The position numbers and the translations under genes were made by a program. A DNA stretch of 64,000 nucleotides, taken from the NCBI RefSeq assembly GCF_002896875.1, contig NZ_CP023278.1:992001-1056000 (forward strand). Direction: 5' to 3'. The notes beneath the pieces were generated by a model, which saw only the letters and a list, made by a program, of their open reading frames with translations, ran no database searches and had not been told where the DNA came from. The stretch comes from Nostoc sp. CENA543 (GTDB lineage Bacteria > Cyanobacteriota > Cyanobacteriia > Cyanobacteriales > Nostocaceae). This document shows, in pieces, positions 34,577 through 43,237 of this stretch. Numbering within the stretch: the first letter of the stretch is position 1; each line of letters begins with the position of its first letter.

Positions 34577-34640
34577 GATGTCAGAGACAAGCCGCTTCTC
34601 TACGAGACGCTACGCGAACGCGTCTACGCACTCAGTTTAA
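34577..34640. repeat. Degraded copy of the GCGAAGCGTCT palindrome family
   Basis: AGACGC (34605-34610) pairs with GCGTCT (34620-34625) around TACGCGAAC; flanking CTTCTCTACGAGACGCTACGCGAACGCG is typical of the family seen intact at 24150-24200. It lies upstream of the Uma2 gene at 34724. Confidence 0.7.
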
Positions 34641-34723
34641 TGACAGTTAAAATAACAAGTAGGAGGTTAAATCATACCTAAAATTTCTCAAGAGATATAC
34701 AACTAAGTTATTCGTGACTTACC

Positions 34724-35386
34724 ATGACTCAAGCCCTACGCAAGCTGACTACATTTGATGAGTTTGTTGCTAAATATCCAGATGGAACAGGGAAACTTTA
34801 TGAACTCCATGATGGAGTAGTAGTTGAAATACCACAACCCACAGGAGAACATGAAGAAGTCACTGGATTTTTAGCCTTTGAAATTACTAGAGAGTGTATT
34901 CGGTTAAATCTGTCCTATTTCATACCCAAGACAGCATTAGTCAAACCACCTGAAAGTGAATCAGCTTACTCGCCGGATGTGCTGTTATTAAATCGCCCTA
35001 ATTTAACCAATGAACCTCTATGGAAAAAAGAATCTACCGTCATTCAGGTGATATCAATTCCATTAATTATTGAAGTTGTAAGTACGGCAGTTGCTTCAAG
35101 CCGGGAAACCCGTCCAACGCACTGCCTCACAAATTGGCGTGATGATTATTTGAAAAAATACGCTGATTATGAGGTAATGGGGATTTCTGAATACTGGATT
35201 GTAGATTATACAGGATTGGGAGGTAGAGAGTTTATAGGTAATCCTAAACAGCCTACTATTTTAGTTTGTTGTTTAGAAGAAGGTGAGTATACTGTAAGAA
35301 AATTTAGAGGTGACAACCGTATTCAATCTGTAACCTTCCCTGATTTGAATTTAACTGCACAACAAATTTTCAACGCTAGTTTGTGA
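34724..35386 (+). CDS. Uma2 family protein with in-frame palindromic insertion
   Basis: A 220-residue DUF820/Uma2 protein: ESAYSPDVLLLNRP gives the catalytic-type Asp, and LIIEVVST ... NWRDDYLKKYADYEVMGISEYWIVDY the Glu and Lys positions. Between ST and NW, family members normally have no residues, but here 15 extra residues (AVASSRETRPTHCLT) are encoded by a 45-base palindromic element at 35086-35130. The frame is kept. The insertion lies next to the active site and may harm activity. The gene stop overlaps a GTG start of the following DUF433 gene. Confidence 0.85.
   Translation: MTQALRKLTTFDEFVAKYPDGTGKLYELHDGVVVEIPQPTGEHEEVTGFLAFEITRECIRLNLSYFIPKTALVKPPESESAYSPDVLLLNRPNLTNEPLWKKESTVIQVISIPLIIEVVSTAVASSRETRPTHCLTNWRDDYLKKYADYEVMGISEYWIVDYTGLGGREFIGNPKQPTILVCCLEEGEYTVRKFRGDNRIQSVTFPDLNLTAQQIFNASL
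35086..35130. repeat. 45-bp palindromic element inside a coding sequence
   Basis: GGCAGT (35086-35091) and ACTGCC (35121-35126) are the ends, with GGG-AAA-CCC in the middle (35103-35111). Removing 45 bases restores AGTACAAATTGG, coding S-T-N-W as in other Uma2 proteins. Length is a multiple of three and there is no stop in the used frame, so the gene stays open. Confidence 0.82.
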
Positions 35387-35388
35387 TT

Positions 35389-35619
35389 ATGGCTGTAAAT
35401 TACCACAATATTATTACAATTGAACCAGGAAAAAGAGGCGGTAAACCTTGTATTCGCGGAATGCGAATAACTGTGTATGATGTGTTATCTTATCTTGCTT
35501 CTGGTATGACCTACGAGGAAATACTTGATGATTTTCCTTATTTAACGCAAGAGGATATTTTAGCTTGCCTCAGCTACGCAGCCGATAGAGAAAGACAAAT
35601 GCTTACTATGCCAGCATGA
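35389..35619 (+). CDS. DUF433 antitoxin
   Basis: A 76-residue protein from ATG 35389 (or GTG 35383, which overlaps the Uma2 stop). Core: GKRGGKPCIRGMRITVYDVLSYL and EEILDDFPYLTQEDILACLSYAADRE, clearly homologous to the DUF433 protein at 34260-34493. It overlaps its toxin gene by four bases. Confidence 0.9.
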   Translation: MAVNYHNIITIEPGKRGGKPCIRGMRITVYDVLSYLASGMTYEEILDDFPYLTQEDILACLSYAADRERQMLTMPA

Positions 35620-35894
35620 AATTACTTTTTGACCATAATCTCTCACCTCGATTAGTAGATCAATTGGCTGATATTTACCCAAACTCTCAGCACCTTTTTC
35701 TTATTGGTTTAGATCAGGCAGATGATCGAATTGTGTGGGAGTATGCACAACAAGGTAAATTCACTGTTGTGACTAGAGATGCTGATTTTAATGAATTAAG
35801 TATTCTTAGAGGATTTCCACCGAAAGTTATCTGGATTCGTCGTGGTAATTGTTCAACCAAACAAATTGTAGAAATCTTGCGATCGCATTTATAA
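35616..35894 (+). CDS. DUF5615 PIN-like toxin
   Basis: A 92-residue PIN-like protein: MKLLFDHNLSPRLV, FTVVTRDADFNEL and PPKVIWIRRGNCST carry the conserved Asp and Arg residues of DUF5615. ATGA overlap with the DUF433 gene. It is shorter than the minus-strand paralogue at 33922-34263, which has an extra C-terminal strand. Confidence 0.9.
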   Translation: MKLLFDHNLSPRLVDQLADIYPNSQHLFLIGLDQADDRIVWEYAQQGKFTVVTRDADFNELSILRGFPPKVIWIRRGNCSTKQIVEILRSHL

Positions 35895-35970
35895 GACATC
35901 CAAGCTTTTACTCAAAATCCCAATCTAGGAGTATTGACACTGTATTAATCTGAAAAAACTGCTAATTTTG

Positions 35971-36651
35971 TTAGCTATGGGTTAACTGTAGCTTGAGATA
36001 ATCGATAAAATCTAACAGTTCAGTATCAGAGAGTTGATAGCGCGATCGCTTGCCATATTTTTGCTGTAAAAACTCCCTTCCCTGCTCTGGACTCCAATTT
36101 AATTGTGATAGATAATTATCAGTTTTGGCGATAAAACCTGCGCGATTCTCAGACGAAATTAACTCTTGATTGTAATTTTGAATATTGTTAATTTTAACGC
36201 TAACTTTCTGTCCTAGAGCTTGCCAATCTATTTCCTTATGTCCATCCCAGCTAACACCTACAGCACGATAAGTTACTGGATTATATATAGTACAAAAGAC
36301 AATTGTTTTATCACCAGGACTAACAGAAATTGTGAGAGGTTGAGATAACTGTTCATGTGTCAAAACATCTAGTGAAAGTAACAAACTTTTAGAAAAATAA
36401 GATTCACTACCTGAGCGAACTACATAAGGCTTATCCGCCAAAATATGTAAATCAGTTTTTTCAGCTTCACCGTGTGATGTTTCAACTTTCTTATTAACTT
36501 CAATCCCTGTAATTACTCCGGTCAAAGCCCTATCATAAATCGGAATTGGTTTAGTATCATCCGAGAGCATATACCAACAGTGATCACTTTCCTTACTCAC
36601 AAAAACATACTGAGGCTTGGGGATAGAGCCGAACCCTAATTTAACATCCAT
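35971..36651 (-). CDS. Protein of unknown function with C-terminal helical module
   Basis: A 226-residue soluble protein. The first 160 residues are beta-rich (YVFVSKESDHCWYMLSDD, LTGVITGIEVNKK, TIVFCTIYNPVTYRAVGVSWDG), possibly an OB-like fold. The C-terminus LNWSPEQGREFLQQKYGKRSR and LSDTELLDFIDYLK is a small helical module that I have seen at the ends of other cyanobacterial proteins but cannot name. Function unknown. Confidence 0.6.
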   Translation of the reverse strand: MDVKLGFGSIPKPQYVFVSKESDHCWYMLSDDTKPIPIYDRALTGVITGIEVNKKVETSHGEAEKTDLHILADKPYVVRSGSESYFSKSLLLSLDVLTHEQLSQPLTISVSPGDKTIVFCTIYNPVTYRAVGVSWDGHKEIDWQALGQKVSVKINNIQNYNQELISSENRAGFIAKTDNYLSQLNWSPEQGREFLQQKYGKRSRYQLSDTELLDFIDYLKLQLTHS

Positions 36652-36730
36652 AAATAACTTAATAATTGTCAGTGTAGAACCTCTTTAATAGATATAATTC
36701 CCTAACTATCAAGCTAATTAACACTTAAAA

Positions 36731-36829
36731 CCCTCCGCGATCCTTTGCGCTTCCCTCCCTTCGGGTTCACCAGTCGTCTACGGAGGGAAACCCTCCTACA
36801 ACGCTGGTTCACCGCGCTCCCTTTGCGTT
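36731..36829. repeat. Nested dispersed repeat
   Basis: CCCTCCGCGATCCTTTGCG at the left and CTCCCTTTGCGTT at the right look like the two halves of a CTCTGCG-type repeat common in these genomes, split by a 60-base palindromic piece with CTACGGAGGGAAACCCTCC. It suggests one repeat inserted into another. No gene in 36652-36895. Confidence 0.55.
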
Positions 36830-36830
36830 A

Positions 36831-36877
36831 AAAAATAAAACCCCACTCCCAGCCAAAATCTCAGCCATGAAGTGAGG
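36831..36877 (-). terminator. Intrinsic terminator of the Uma2 gene
   Basis: On the minus strand CCTCACT (complement of 36871-36877) pairs with AGTGGGG (complement of 36841-36847), followed by TTTTATTTTTT. It lies just after the stop codon at 36896. Confidence 0.65.
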
Positions 36878-36895
36878 TATTCAAGCAGATTAAAT

Positions 36896-37615
36896 TCAAA
36901 CTATAGTTTCCGGTTCATAACCCAAAGCCTTTAACTTGCTTTCTAATTTCTGTACCCTATCTTCTGCTTCTAAACGCAGTTGTTCTTCTATACTCAACCG
37001 TGCTTCTGCTTCTATAATCCGTTCTTCTGGCGTGAGCAATCGGCGTTTCTGCTCATCATACCAGTACAACCATTCTCTTGCTATCCCTTGATAAAGACCT
37101 CTTTCTTTACCAATTCCTAAACCAATTTCTGGTAGCCAAATGGGATTTCCTGATAACAGGAAATATTCCCCATCTTCTAGGCGATAGACTTCCAAAGGAG
37201 ACTTTTTACGCCGGAAAGGATTGTATACAACGTAATACAAAACTCCCATTTCAGCATAAATATCTTTTTTGGTACTGTATTCGCCTAAATGTTTGGGAGA
37301 AGCCACTTCTATAGCTAGCATAGGCGGATTTTCTTCTTCCCACAGCACATAGCTGAGGCGTAAATCCCCATGCACAAAACGCTTAACTCCGACACTTAAG
37401 AAACCATCAGGGACGATCGCTGGCTTTTTTGGGTCATAATGAATACCCATATTTACACCAAAGTACCAATCCCATCGGTCTAACCAAACTAAAGCCAGTG
37501 TCGCTTTTAGTAAACTTGGAATTAATTCTTGTATTTCATTATCCACAGGCGTGTCCTCGGAGTTCGGTAGCTCTTCGGAAGATGGTAAACAGTGTAACGA
37601 GTTGTAGTTTAACAT
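36896..37615 (-). CDS. Uma2 family protein with C-terminal coiled coil
   Basis: A 239-residue Uma2 protein: KPAIVPDGFLSVGVKRF, LAIEVASPKHLGEYSTKKDIYAEMGVLYYVVYNP with the Glu-x-Lys catalytic pattern, and EVYRLEDGEYFLL. The last 50 residues (TPEERIIEAEARLSIEEQ, EDRVQKLESKLKALGYE) are a coiled coil seen in the longer Uma2 subgroup. Third Uma2 gene of the window. Cellular role unproven. Confidence 0.87.
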   Translation of the reverse strand: MLNYNSLHCLPSSEELPNSEDTPVDNEIQELIPSLLKATLALVWLDRWDWYFGVNMGIHYDPKKPAIVPDGFLSVGVKRFVHGDLRLSYVLWEEENPPMLAIEVASPKHLGEYSTKKDIYAEMGVLYYVVYNPFRRKKSPLEVYRLEDGEYFLLSGNPIWLPEIGLGIGKERGLYQGIAREWLYWYDEQKRRLLTPEERIIEAEARLSIEEQLRLEAEDRVQKLESKLKALGYEPETIV

Positions 37616-37786
37616 GAGAGGTTTTCTCTGACTCTAGTTTTAGATAGAGAAATGTATCAAGAGAGAATAAGTGTCAGTAACTAAAGATAAATAGTGTGTT
37701 CTCTTGAGATACCAGACACTATCAAAGGATAATAAATTTAAGGGTACATGGAAAAGATTTATATTTTCTTAATAGGAGTGTAACTG

Positions 37787-38104
37787 ATGAGTCAAACCCC
37801 TGTTAACATCACTTATTCATTAGAGGAAATCTTAGGACAAATCAATCAGAAGCTAGATACCTTACAAAAAGACGTTACAGAAATTAAAATCGGGCAAGCC
37901 AAAATGGAAGCGGAACTCAAGGGAGACATTAAGGCTTTAGAAGCGGAACTCAAGGGAGAAATTAAAGCTTTAGATATGGAGGTGAAAGGAATCGGTAAGC
38001 GGTTAGATACCCAAGAGTTTATCAATCGTTCTGTAGTGGTTGGCTTTGTCTTAGCCTTGACAGCCGGAGTCATCAAATTATTTTTTCCCAGTTTATCTAA
38101 CTAG
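37787..38104 (+). CDS. Small coiled-coil protein with C-terminal membrane helix
   Basis: A 105-residue protein: a coiled coil from about residue 10 to 80, then a membrane helix SVVVGFVLALTAGVIKLFF at 84-102. Inside, an 11-residue unit (AELKGDIKALE) occurs in tandem, encoded by an imperfect 33-base DNA repeat, and a third diverged copy follows. AGGAG lies eight bases before ATG. It resembles DUF1640-like or tail-anchored scaffold proteins; function unknown. Confidence 0.72.
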   Translation: MSQTPVNITYSLEEILGQINQKLDTLQKDVTEIKIGQAKMEAELKGDIKALEAELKGEIKALDMEVKGIGKRLDTQEFINRSVVVGFVLALTAGVIKLFFPSLSN

Positions 38105-38107
38105 CAG

Positions 38108-38140
38108 AGAACCCCACCTTCTGCAAGAAAGCGGGGTTCT
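38108..38140. terminator. Hairpin between convergent genes
   Basis: AGAACCCC pairs with GGGGTTCT around a 17-base loop, starting four bases after the coiled-coil gene and 28 bases before the end of ndhD. T-rich tails are weak, but it likely terminates one or both transcripts. Confidence 0.6.
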
Positions 38141-38168
38141 ATAATCTCACAATGCTCACGAATCCCAA

Positions 38169-39746
38169 CTAATTACCAATTGCTGGTGCATTGAAAGAAA
38201 CTTCTGTAGTTTCTGTTTTTTGATCCGCTAAAGTAGGAACGGAATCACGCAATCTAGCTGTTAGTTGTACGGTTGTAGCGTCGTACATCTGAGTCAGTAA
38301 TTTGGGATAGAAACCAATACCAATAATTGGCACTAACAAACAAGCAATGATAAAGACTTCGCGGGGTTCAGCATCAATCAAAGCTTGATGAGAAACTAAT
38401 TCTTCGTTTTCCTGTCCGTAGAAAATTTCGCGCAACATTGACAACAGATAAATAGGAGTTAAAATCACTCCCACTGCCATCAAAAATACTACGATGACTT
38501 TAAAAGTAGAGCTATAAGCGTCACTGGTAGCAAAGCCAACGAATACCATTAACTCTGCCACGAAACCACTCATTCCTGGTAGTGCTAAAGAAGCCATTGA
38601 ACAAGCGGTGAACATGGCGAAAATCTTTTGCATCCGCTTACCAACACCACCCATTTCATCTAACATCAGGGTATGTGTTCGGTCATAGGTTGCACCCACG
38701 AGGAAGAATAAACTCGCCCCGATTAAACCGTGGGATACCATTTGCAAGACTGCGCCACTTAACCCTAAATCGGTAAAGGAAGCAAACCCGATAATCACAA
38801 ACCCCATGTGCGAAATTGAGGAGTAAGCAATTTTGCGTTTGAGGTTGCGTTGGGCAAAAGACGTTAAGGCTGCATAGATGATGTTCACTACCCCCAAAAT
38901 TACTAAAGCTGGGGCAAAGTAAGCATGGGCATCGGGTAGCATCTGGGCATTCATGCGAATTAGGGCATAACCACCCATTTTCAGCAGAATACCAGCCAGT
39001 AACATATGCACGGGGGCTGTAGCTTCACCGTGGGCATCTGGTAGCCAAGTATGCAGGGGAATGATGGGCAATTTGACAGCGTAAGCAATCAGGAAGCCAC
39101 CGTAAAGTAACAGTTGGAAATTGAGGGCGTAATCTTTAAGGCCGAGCGATCGCATATCAAAGGTGACTGTATCGCCATAAAAGGCCATAGTCAATGCTGC
39201 CACCAAAATAAACAGCGAACCGCCTGCGGTGTACAAAATAAACTTTGTGGCTGCATACTGACGCTTCTTACCGCCCCAAATCGCCAGTAGCAGGTAAACG
39301 GGAATTAATTCCAGTTCCCACACCAGGAAAAACAGCAGCATATCCTGCACAGCGAAGACAGCGATTTGTCCGCCGTACATCGCCAACAGTAAAAAGTAAA
39401 ATAGCCTGGGCTTGAGAGTCACAGGCCAGGCGGCTAAAGTTGCTAGGGTGGTAATGAATCCAGTCAAAATAATGAGGGGCATGGACAAGCCATCAGCCCC
39501 CACTGACCAATTCAAATCTAACTGGGGAACCCAGGGATAACTTTCTACAAGTTGTAAATTGGGGTTAGAAAAGTCGTACCCAGTATAAAAAGCGTAGACA
39601 ATCAGCGCAAAGTCTATCAACCCGACAATCAGGGAATACCAGCGCACGGTTTTGCCGTCTTTATCTGGGATAATGGGGATTAGTAGCGACGCTGCGATCG
39701 GTAACAAGATAATCGTCGTCAGCCACGGAAAATTAGCTGTATTCAT
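38169..39746 (-). CDS. ndhD: NAD(P)H-quinone oxidoreductase subunit 4 (NdhD)
   Basis: Antiporter-like membrane subunit of the cyanobacterial NDH-1 complex in thylakoids, which takes electrons from ferredoxin to plastoquinone in cyclic flow. The 525-residue protein has about 14 hydrophobic helices, with [20 protein letters not shown] and the helix-7/8 signature [24 protein letters not shown]-type segment, standard for NdhD. Pairing with ndhF suggests the NdhD1/NdhF1 respiratory form. Start ATG 39746. It is separated from ndhF by a plus-strand toxin-antitoxin pair. Confidence 0.95.
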   Translation of the reverse strand: MNTANFPWLTTIILLPIAASLLIPIIPDKDGKTVRWYSLIVGLIDFALIVYAFYTGYDFSNPNLQLVESYPWVPQLDLNWSVGADGLSMPLIILTGFITTLATLAAWPVTLKPRLFYFLLLAMYGGQIAVFAVQDMLLFFLVWELELIPVYLLLAIWGGKKRQYAATKFILYTAGGSLFILVAALTMAFYGDTVTFDMRSLGLKDYALNFQLLLYGGFLIAYAVKLPIIPLHTWLPDAHGEATAPVHMLLAGILLKMGGYALIRMNAQMLPDAHAYFAPALVILGVVNIIYAALTSFAQRNLKRKIAYSSISHMGFVIIGFASFTDLGLSGAVLQMVSHGLIGASLFFLVGATYDRTHTLMLDEMGGVGKRMQKIFAMFTACSMASLALPGMSGFVAELMVFVGFATSDAYSSTFKVIVVFLMAVGVILTPIYLLSMLREIFYGQENEELVSHQALIDAEPREVFIIACLLVPIIGIGFYPKLLTQMYDATTVQLTARLRDSVPTLADQKTETTEVSFNAPAIGN

Positions 39747-39949
39747 TACAATTCGTCTGCTATCAAAATCATGTTTGCCAAAAAGCCACTAGTTATTAAC
39801 TAACAGCTTTTTGACGATTTGGCATTTATTGTTAGTTTGATTTAATCAAATCAGCAAGCCCCGATTTTTAGCTTGGTAGTCTTTTTTGACTTGTTTGGTA
39901 TCAAATTTCTGGCTAAACGCAGTCACTCAAATTTAAAAGGACACATAAA

Positions 39950-40216
39950 ATGCAAATTACCATCGAAATCCCTGATGATATTGCTCATCAACTAGCTAAT
40001 ACCCCTGACCAACTTTCCCGGCGCGCTCTAGAATCTTTGGTGGTTGAAGCTTATCGCCATCAGCAAATCTCGACAGCCCAAGTTCAGCGTCTGTTAAATC
40101 TCTCTTCTCGACTAGCTACGGATGCTTTTCTTAAAACTTATGAAGCTTATCTGCCTTATACCGCAGCAGACTTAGAGGAAGACTTAAAAGCTATTGACAA
40201 AGCAATTACCCAGTAA
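39950..40216 (+). CDS. UPF0175 antitoxin
   Basis: An 88-residue ribbon-helix-helix-like protein: MQITIEIPDDIAHQLAN, ALESLVVEAYRHQQISTAQVQRLLNL and the tail YTAADLEEDLKAIDKAI. UPF0175 proteins are antitoxins paired with DUF3368 PIN toxins, as here. AAAAGGA precedes the ATG. Stop and next start overlap (TAATG). Confidence 0.87.
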   Translation: MQITIEIPDDIAHQLANTPDQLSRRALESLVVEAYRHQQISTAQVQRLLNLSSRLATDAFLKTYEAYLPYTAADLEEDLKAIDKAITQ

Positions 40217-40701
40217 TGACCATTGTTTGCGACACTTCACCCTTGTGCTACCTCATTTTAATTGATGAAGTTGAAGTTTTGCCTCAACTTTTTGGTCGCA
40301 TTATCATCCCCAATGCTGTCTGCATAGAACTCCTTGCTGAAGGCTCTTACATCCAGGTTCAAAAATGGATTGCCCAACCTCCAAGCTGGTTAGAAATTCA
40401 CTCTAACACGTCTCTTTTACCCAACTTATCCAGCAAACTAGGTATAGGTGAGCAAGAAGCCATTTCTCTATCTGTCCAACTTGACGCATCTCTCATAATT
40501 TTAGATGATATGGATGCTCGACAGGCAGCGATCGCTTACGGTCTGAATGTAACAGGCTTACTCGGTGTTCTTTATCGTGCAGGTACTCAAGATATCATCA
40601 ATTTCCCTAATGCCATCTCTCAATTGCAATTAACTACCTTTCGTGCTTCTTCTGCCCTAATCCAAAGTTTTTTAGATCGTTATTACCAAGAACGAAGTTA
40701 G
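40216..40701 (+). CDS. DUF3368 PIN-domain toxin
   Basis: A 161-residue PIN protein: VCDTSPLCYLILIDEVEVL with the first acidic residue, IPNAVCIELLAEG, LGIGEQEAISLSVQL with the central Glu, and LIILDDMDARQAAIAYGLNVTGLLGVL with the catalytic Asp pair. All acidic residues are present, so it is probably an active RNase toxin. The pair lies opposite to and between ndhF and ndhD. Confidence 0.9.
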   Translation: MTIVCDTSPLCYLILIDEVEVLPQLFGRIIIPNAVCIELLAEGSYIQVQKWIAQPPSWLEIHSNTSLLPNLSSKLGIGEQEAISLSVQLDASLIILDDMDARQAAIAYGLNVTGLLGVLYRAGTQDIINFPNAISQLQLTTFRASSALIQSFLDRYYQERS

Positions 40702-40879
40702 TTTTACTAGCACAGATAGAATTATTGGCTAAAAAACTAGGATTTTGCCTGAGTCTCATTATTACATTAGGACAGTAAAAACTCTACCTATGGGTGGCTG
40801 TCTGGAATTTTGAATTTTGAATTTATTTATGAAACCCTGAAAAAATTTAGGGGCAGACGTGTGTCCACCCCTATAAAAA

Positions 40880-42970
40880 TCAGGTGACACCGAAGAAAAT
40901 AACTAAACCCAAAACAGCCCCAAAGATGATGAGGGCGTAAAATTGAGCGCGACCATTTTCTAGGTATTTCAGACCTTCACCACTAACGAGGGTGAAAAAG
41001 CCTGTAAGGTTAACTGCACCATCAACAACGCGGAAGTCTACTTCCATGACTTGTCTAGCTAGGCGACGTAAGCCAAGAACAAAGACACGGTGGTAAATGT
41101 CATCGAAGTACCACTTGTTGAGGGAGAGTTCATAGAGTGGCTTGATTTTAGCAGCGATCGCAGCTGGGTCGATTTTACGCTGCCAGTACATCAAAGAAGC
41201 TAGGGTAATCCCAATTAAGGACACACCTACTGAACCACCCGCCATGATGTAAAACTCATGGGGGTCAAACTCGGCAGCTTTTTCGATAATTTCCGCCAAA
41301 CTTTCATTTGGTGAGAAAATAAATCTCTCGAAGTAATTGTTGTAGGGTGTACCTACTAAACCAATCACTATTGAAGGTATGGCTAATACTAGCAATGGTA
41401 GGGTCATTGTCCACGGCGATTCATGGGGTGAATCACTGTGATGTCCGTGACCATCATGATGACCGTCTGTAGCTGCTAGTTCCCCTTTCTTCATTGCCCC
41501 AGGGCCAAAATTAACGGCGGGTGCGGCTGATTCTAGTTGCAGAACAGCTGATGCTGCTTTTTTGAGCTTATCTTTGATTTTCTGGTCATTACCCCGGAAT
41601 TTACCTTCAAATGTCGAGAAATACATCCTGAACATATAAAAGGCAGTAATCCCAGCAGTCATCCAGCCAATAAACCACAGCAGAGGGTTAGCCTCATAGG
41701 CTGCACCAAGAATTTCGTCTTTTGACCAGAAGCCAGCAAAGGGAGGAATCCCCGAAATTGCCAAGCACCCAATCAAAAAGGTCAATCCTGTGATGGGCAT
41801 ATACTTGCGTAGTCCGCCCATTAAGCGCATGTCCTGTGCCAATGCGGGGTCATGACCAACCACCCCTTCCATACCATGAATGACTGAACCAGAACCTAAA
41901 AACAGCATCGCCTTGAAGTAGGCGTGGGTCATCAGGTGAAATAAACCCGCACTGTAAGCACCTACCCCCATCGCCATCACCATGTAGCCTAACTGGGAGA
42001 TGGTGGAGTAAGCCAAACCCTTTTTGATGTCGTTTTGGGTAATGGCAATGGTTGCCCCCAAAAACGCTGTAAATGCCCCAGTAAAGGCAATGACATTCAT
42101 CGCTGCTGGGACGTGTTCAAAGACGGGGTACATCCGGGCAATTAAAAATACCCCGGCTGCCACCATTGTGGCGGCGTGAATTAAGGCAGAAATAGGAGTC
42201 GGGCCTTCCATCGCATCTGGTAGCCAGACGTGGAGAGGAAATTGGGCTGACTTAGCGACAGGGCCGAGGAAGACTAAAATTGCAAACAGAACTGCCAGGA
42301 AATTGCTCAGAGAGCCTGTTTGTACCAGTTCTCCTAAGCGTTCGCCCATTACAGTGAAATCGAAGCTGCCTGTTGCCCAAAATAGCCCCAGAATCCCCAG
42401 GAGTAGACCAAAGTCACCCACCCGGTTAGTCACAAATGCTTTTTGACAAGCATCTGCTGCTGATTTGCGATCGTACCAAAAGCCCACCAGCAAGTAGGAA
42501 CACATCCCCACCAATTCCCAGAAAATATAAATCTGGACTAGGTTAGGGCTGACAACCAGACCCAACATTGAAGAGCCAAATAAGCTCAAATAAGCGTAAA
42601 ACCTCACGTACCCTGGGTCATGAGCCATGTAGCCATCAGTGTAAACCATGACTAAGAAGGCTACTGTTGTGACAATCACCAGCATGAGGGCTGTGAGATT
42701 ATCGATAGTGTAACCCATGCTCAGATGGAAATTACCTGCTGCTGCCCATTCCAGAGTACGTAGATAGGTTGGGTGTCCTTGGAGTTGACTCCAAAGTAAG
42801 GCAAACGACAAACCCATCGCTGCGCCCATTAGGGAAATGATCAACACAGCATTGAGCTGCCGCAGGCGGTTTGTCGTTTGATTTAACGAAATTAAGCCTA
42901 GACCAACTAGCATTGCCCCCAAAAGTGGCAATACGGGAATTAGCCAGGCGTACTGATAGATTACTTCCAT
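40880..42970 (-). CDS. ndhF: NAD(P)H-quinone oxidoreductase subunit 5 (NdhF)
   Basis: Largest antiporter-like subunit of NDH-1, with the long lateral helix at its C-terminus. The 696-residue protein has about 16 hydrophobic helices; FWELVGMCSYLLVGFWYDRKSAADACQKAFV-type and PLHVWLPDAMEGPTPISALIHAATMVAAG-type signatures are diagnostic. A His-rich loop (DGHHDGHGHHSDSPHE) lies near residue 510. ATG 42970 is preferred over the adjoining GTG. Together with ndhD it forms the membrane arm tip. Confidence 0.96.
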   Translation of the reverse strand: MEVIYQYAWLIPVLPLLGAMLVGLGLISLNQTTNRLRQLNAVLIISLMGAAMGLSFALLWSQLQGHPTYLRTLEWAAAGNFHLSMGYTIDNLTALMLVIVTTVAFLVMVYTDGYMAHDPGYVRFYAYLSLFGSSMLGLVVSPNLVQIYIFWELVGMCSYLLVGFWYDRKSAADACQKAFVTNRVGDFGLLLGILGLFWATGSFDFTVMGERLGELVQTGSLSNFLAVLFAILVFLGPVAKSAQFPLHVWLPDAMEGPTPISALIHAATMVAAGVFLIARMYPVFEHVPAAMNVIAFTGAFTAFLGATIAITQNDIKKGLAYSTISQLGYMVMAMGVGAYSAGLFHLMTHAYFKAMLFLGSGSVIHGMEGVVGHDPALAQDMRLMGGLRKYMPITGLTFLIGCLAISGIPPFAGFWSKDEILGAAYEANPLLWFIGWMTAGITAFYMFRMYFSTFEGKFRGNDQKIKDKLKKAASAVLQLESAAPAVNFGPGAMKKGELAATDGHHDGHGHHSDSPHESPWTMTLPLLVLAIPSIVIGLVGTPYNNYFERFIFSPNESLAEIIEKAAEFDPHEFYIMAGGSVGVSLIGITLASLMYWQRKIDPAAIAAKIKPLYELSLNKWYFDDIYHRVFVLGLRRLARQVMEVDFRVVDGAVNLTGFFTLVSGEGLKYLENGRAQFYALIIFGAVLGLVIFFGVT

Positions 42971-43141
42971 CACTGACGCGTACTTTTAGGATTTTTGACT
43001 ATCTTTGGACTTTACTGTACAGTTTTCGCCGTCAGCAACTATCCATGTCGTAACTGTTAACAATTGTGACACACACCCTAGATGATAAAATACCCCACTC
43101 GAACACTTTTGAGCAGGGTCGTTAAGCATGGTTTTAGATTT

Positions 43142-43225
43142 GGCTATGGGGACTAGGGATTGGGGACTGGGGACTGGGGAGATTTTACTTCCAATGCCCA
43201 ATGCTCAATGCTCAATGCCCAATGC
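43142..43225. repeat. Low-complexity GGGGACT / AATGCCC repeats
   Basis: Short units GGGGACTG and CAATGCC follow one another between ndhF and the thioredoxin gene. Same class as other heptamer repeats here. Confidence 0.75.
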
Positions 43226-43237
43226 CCAATTTCCAAA

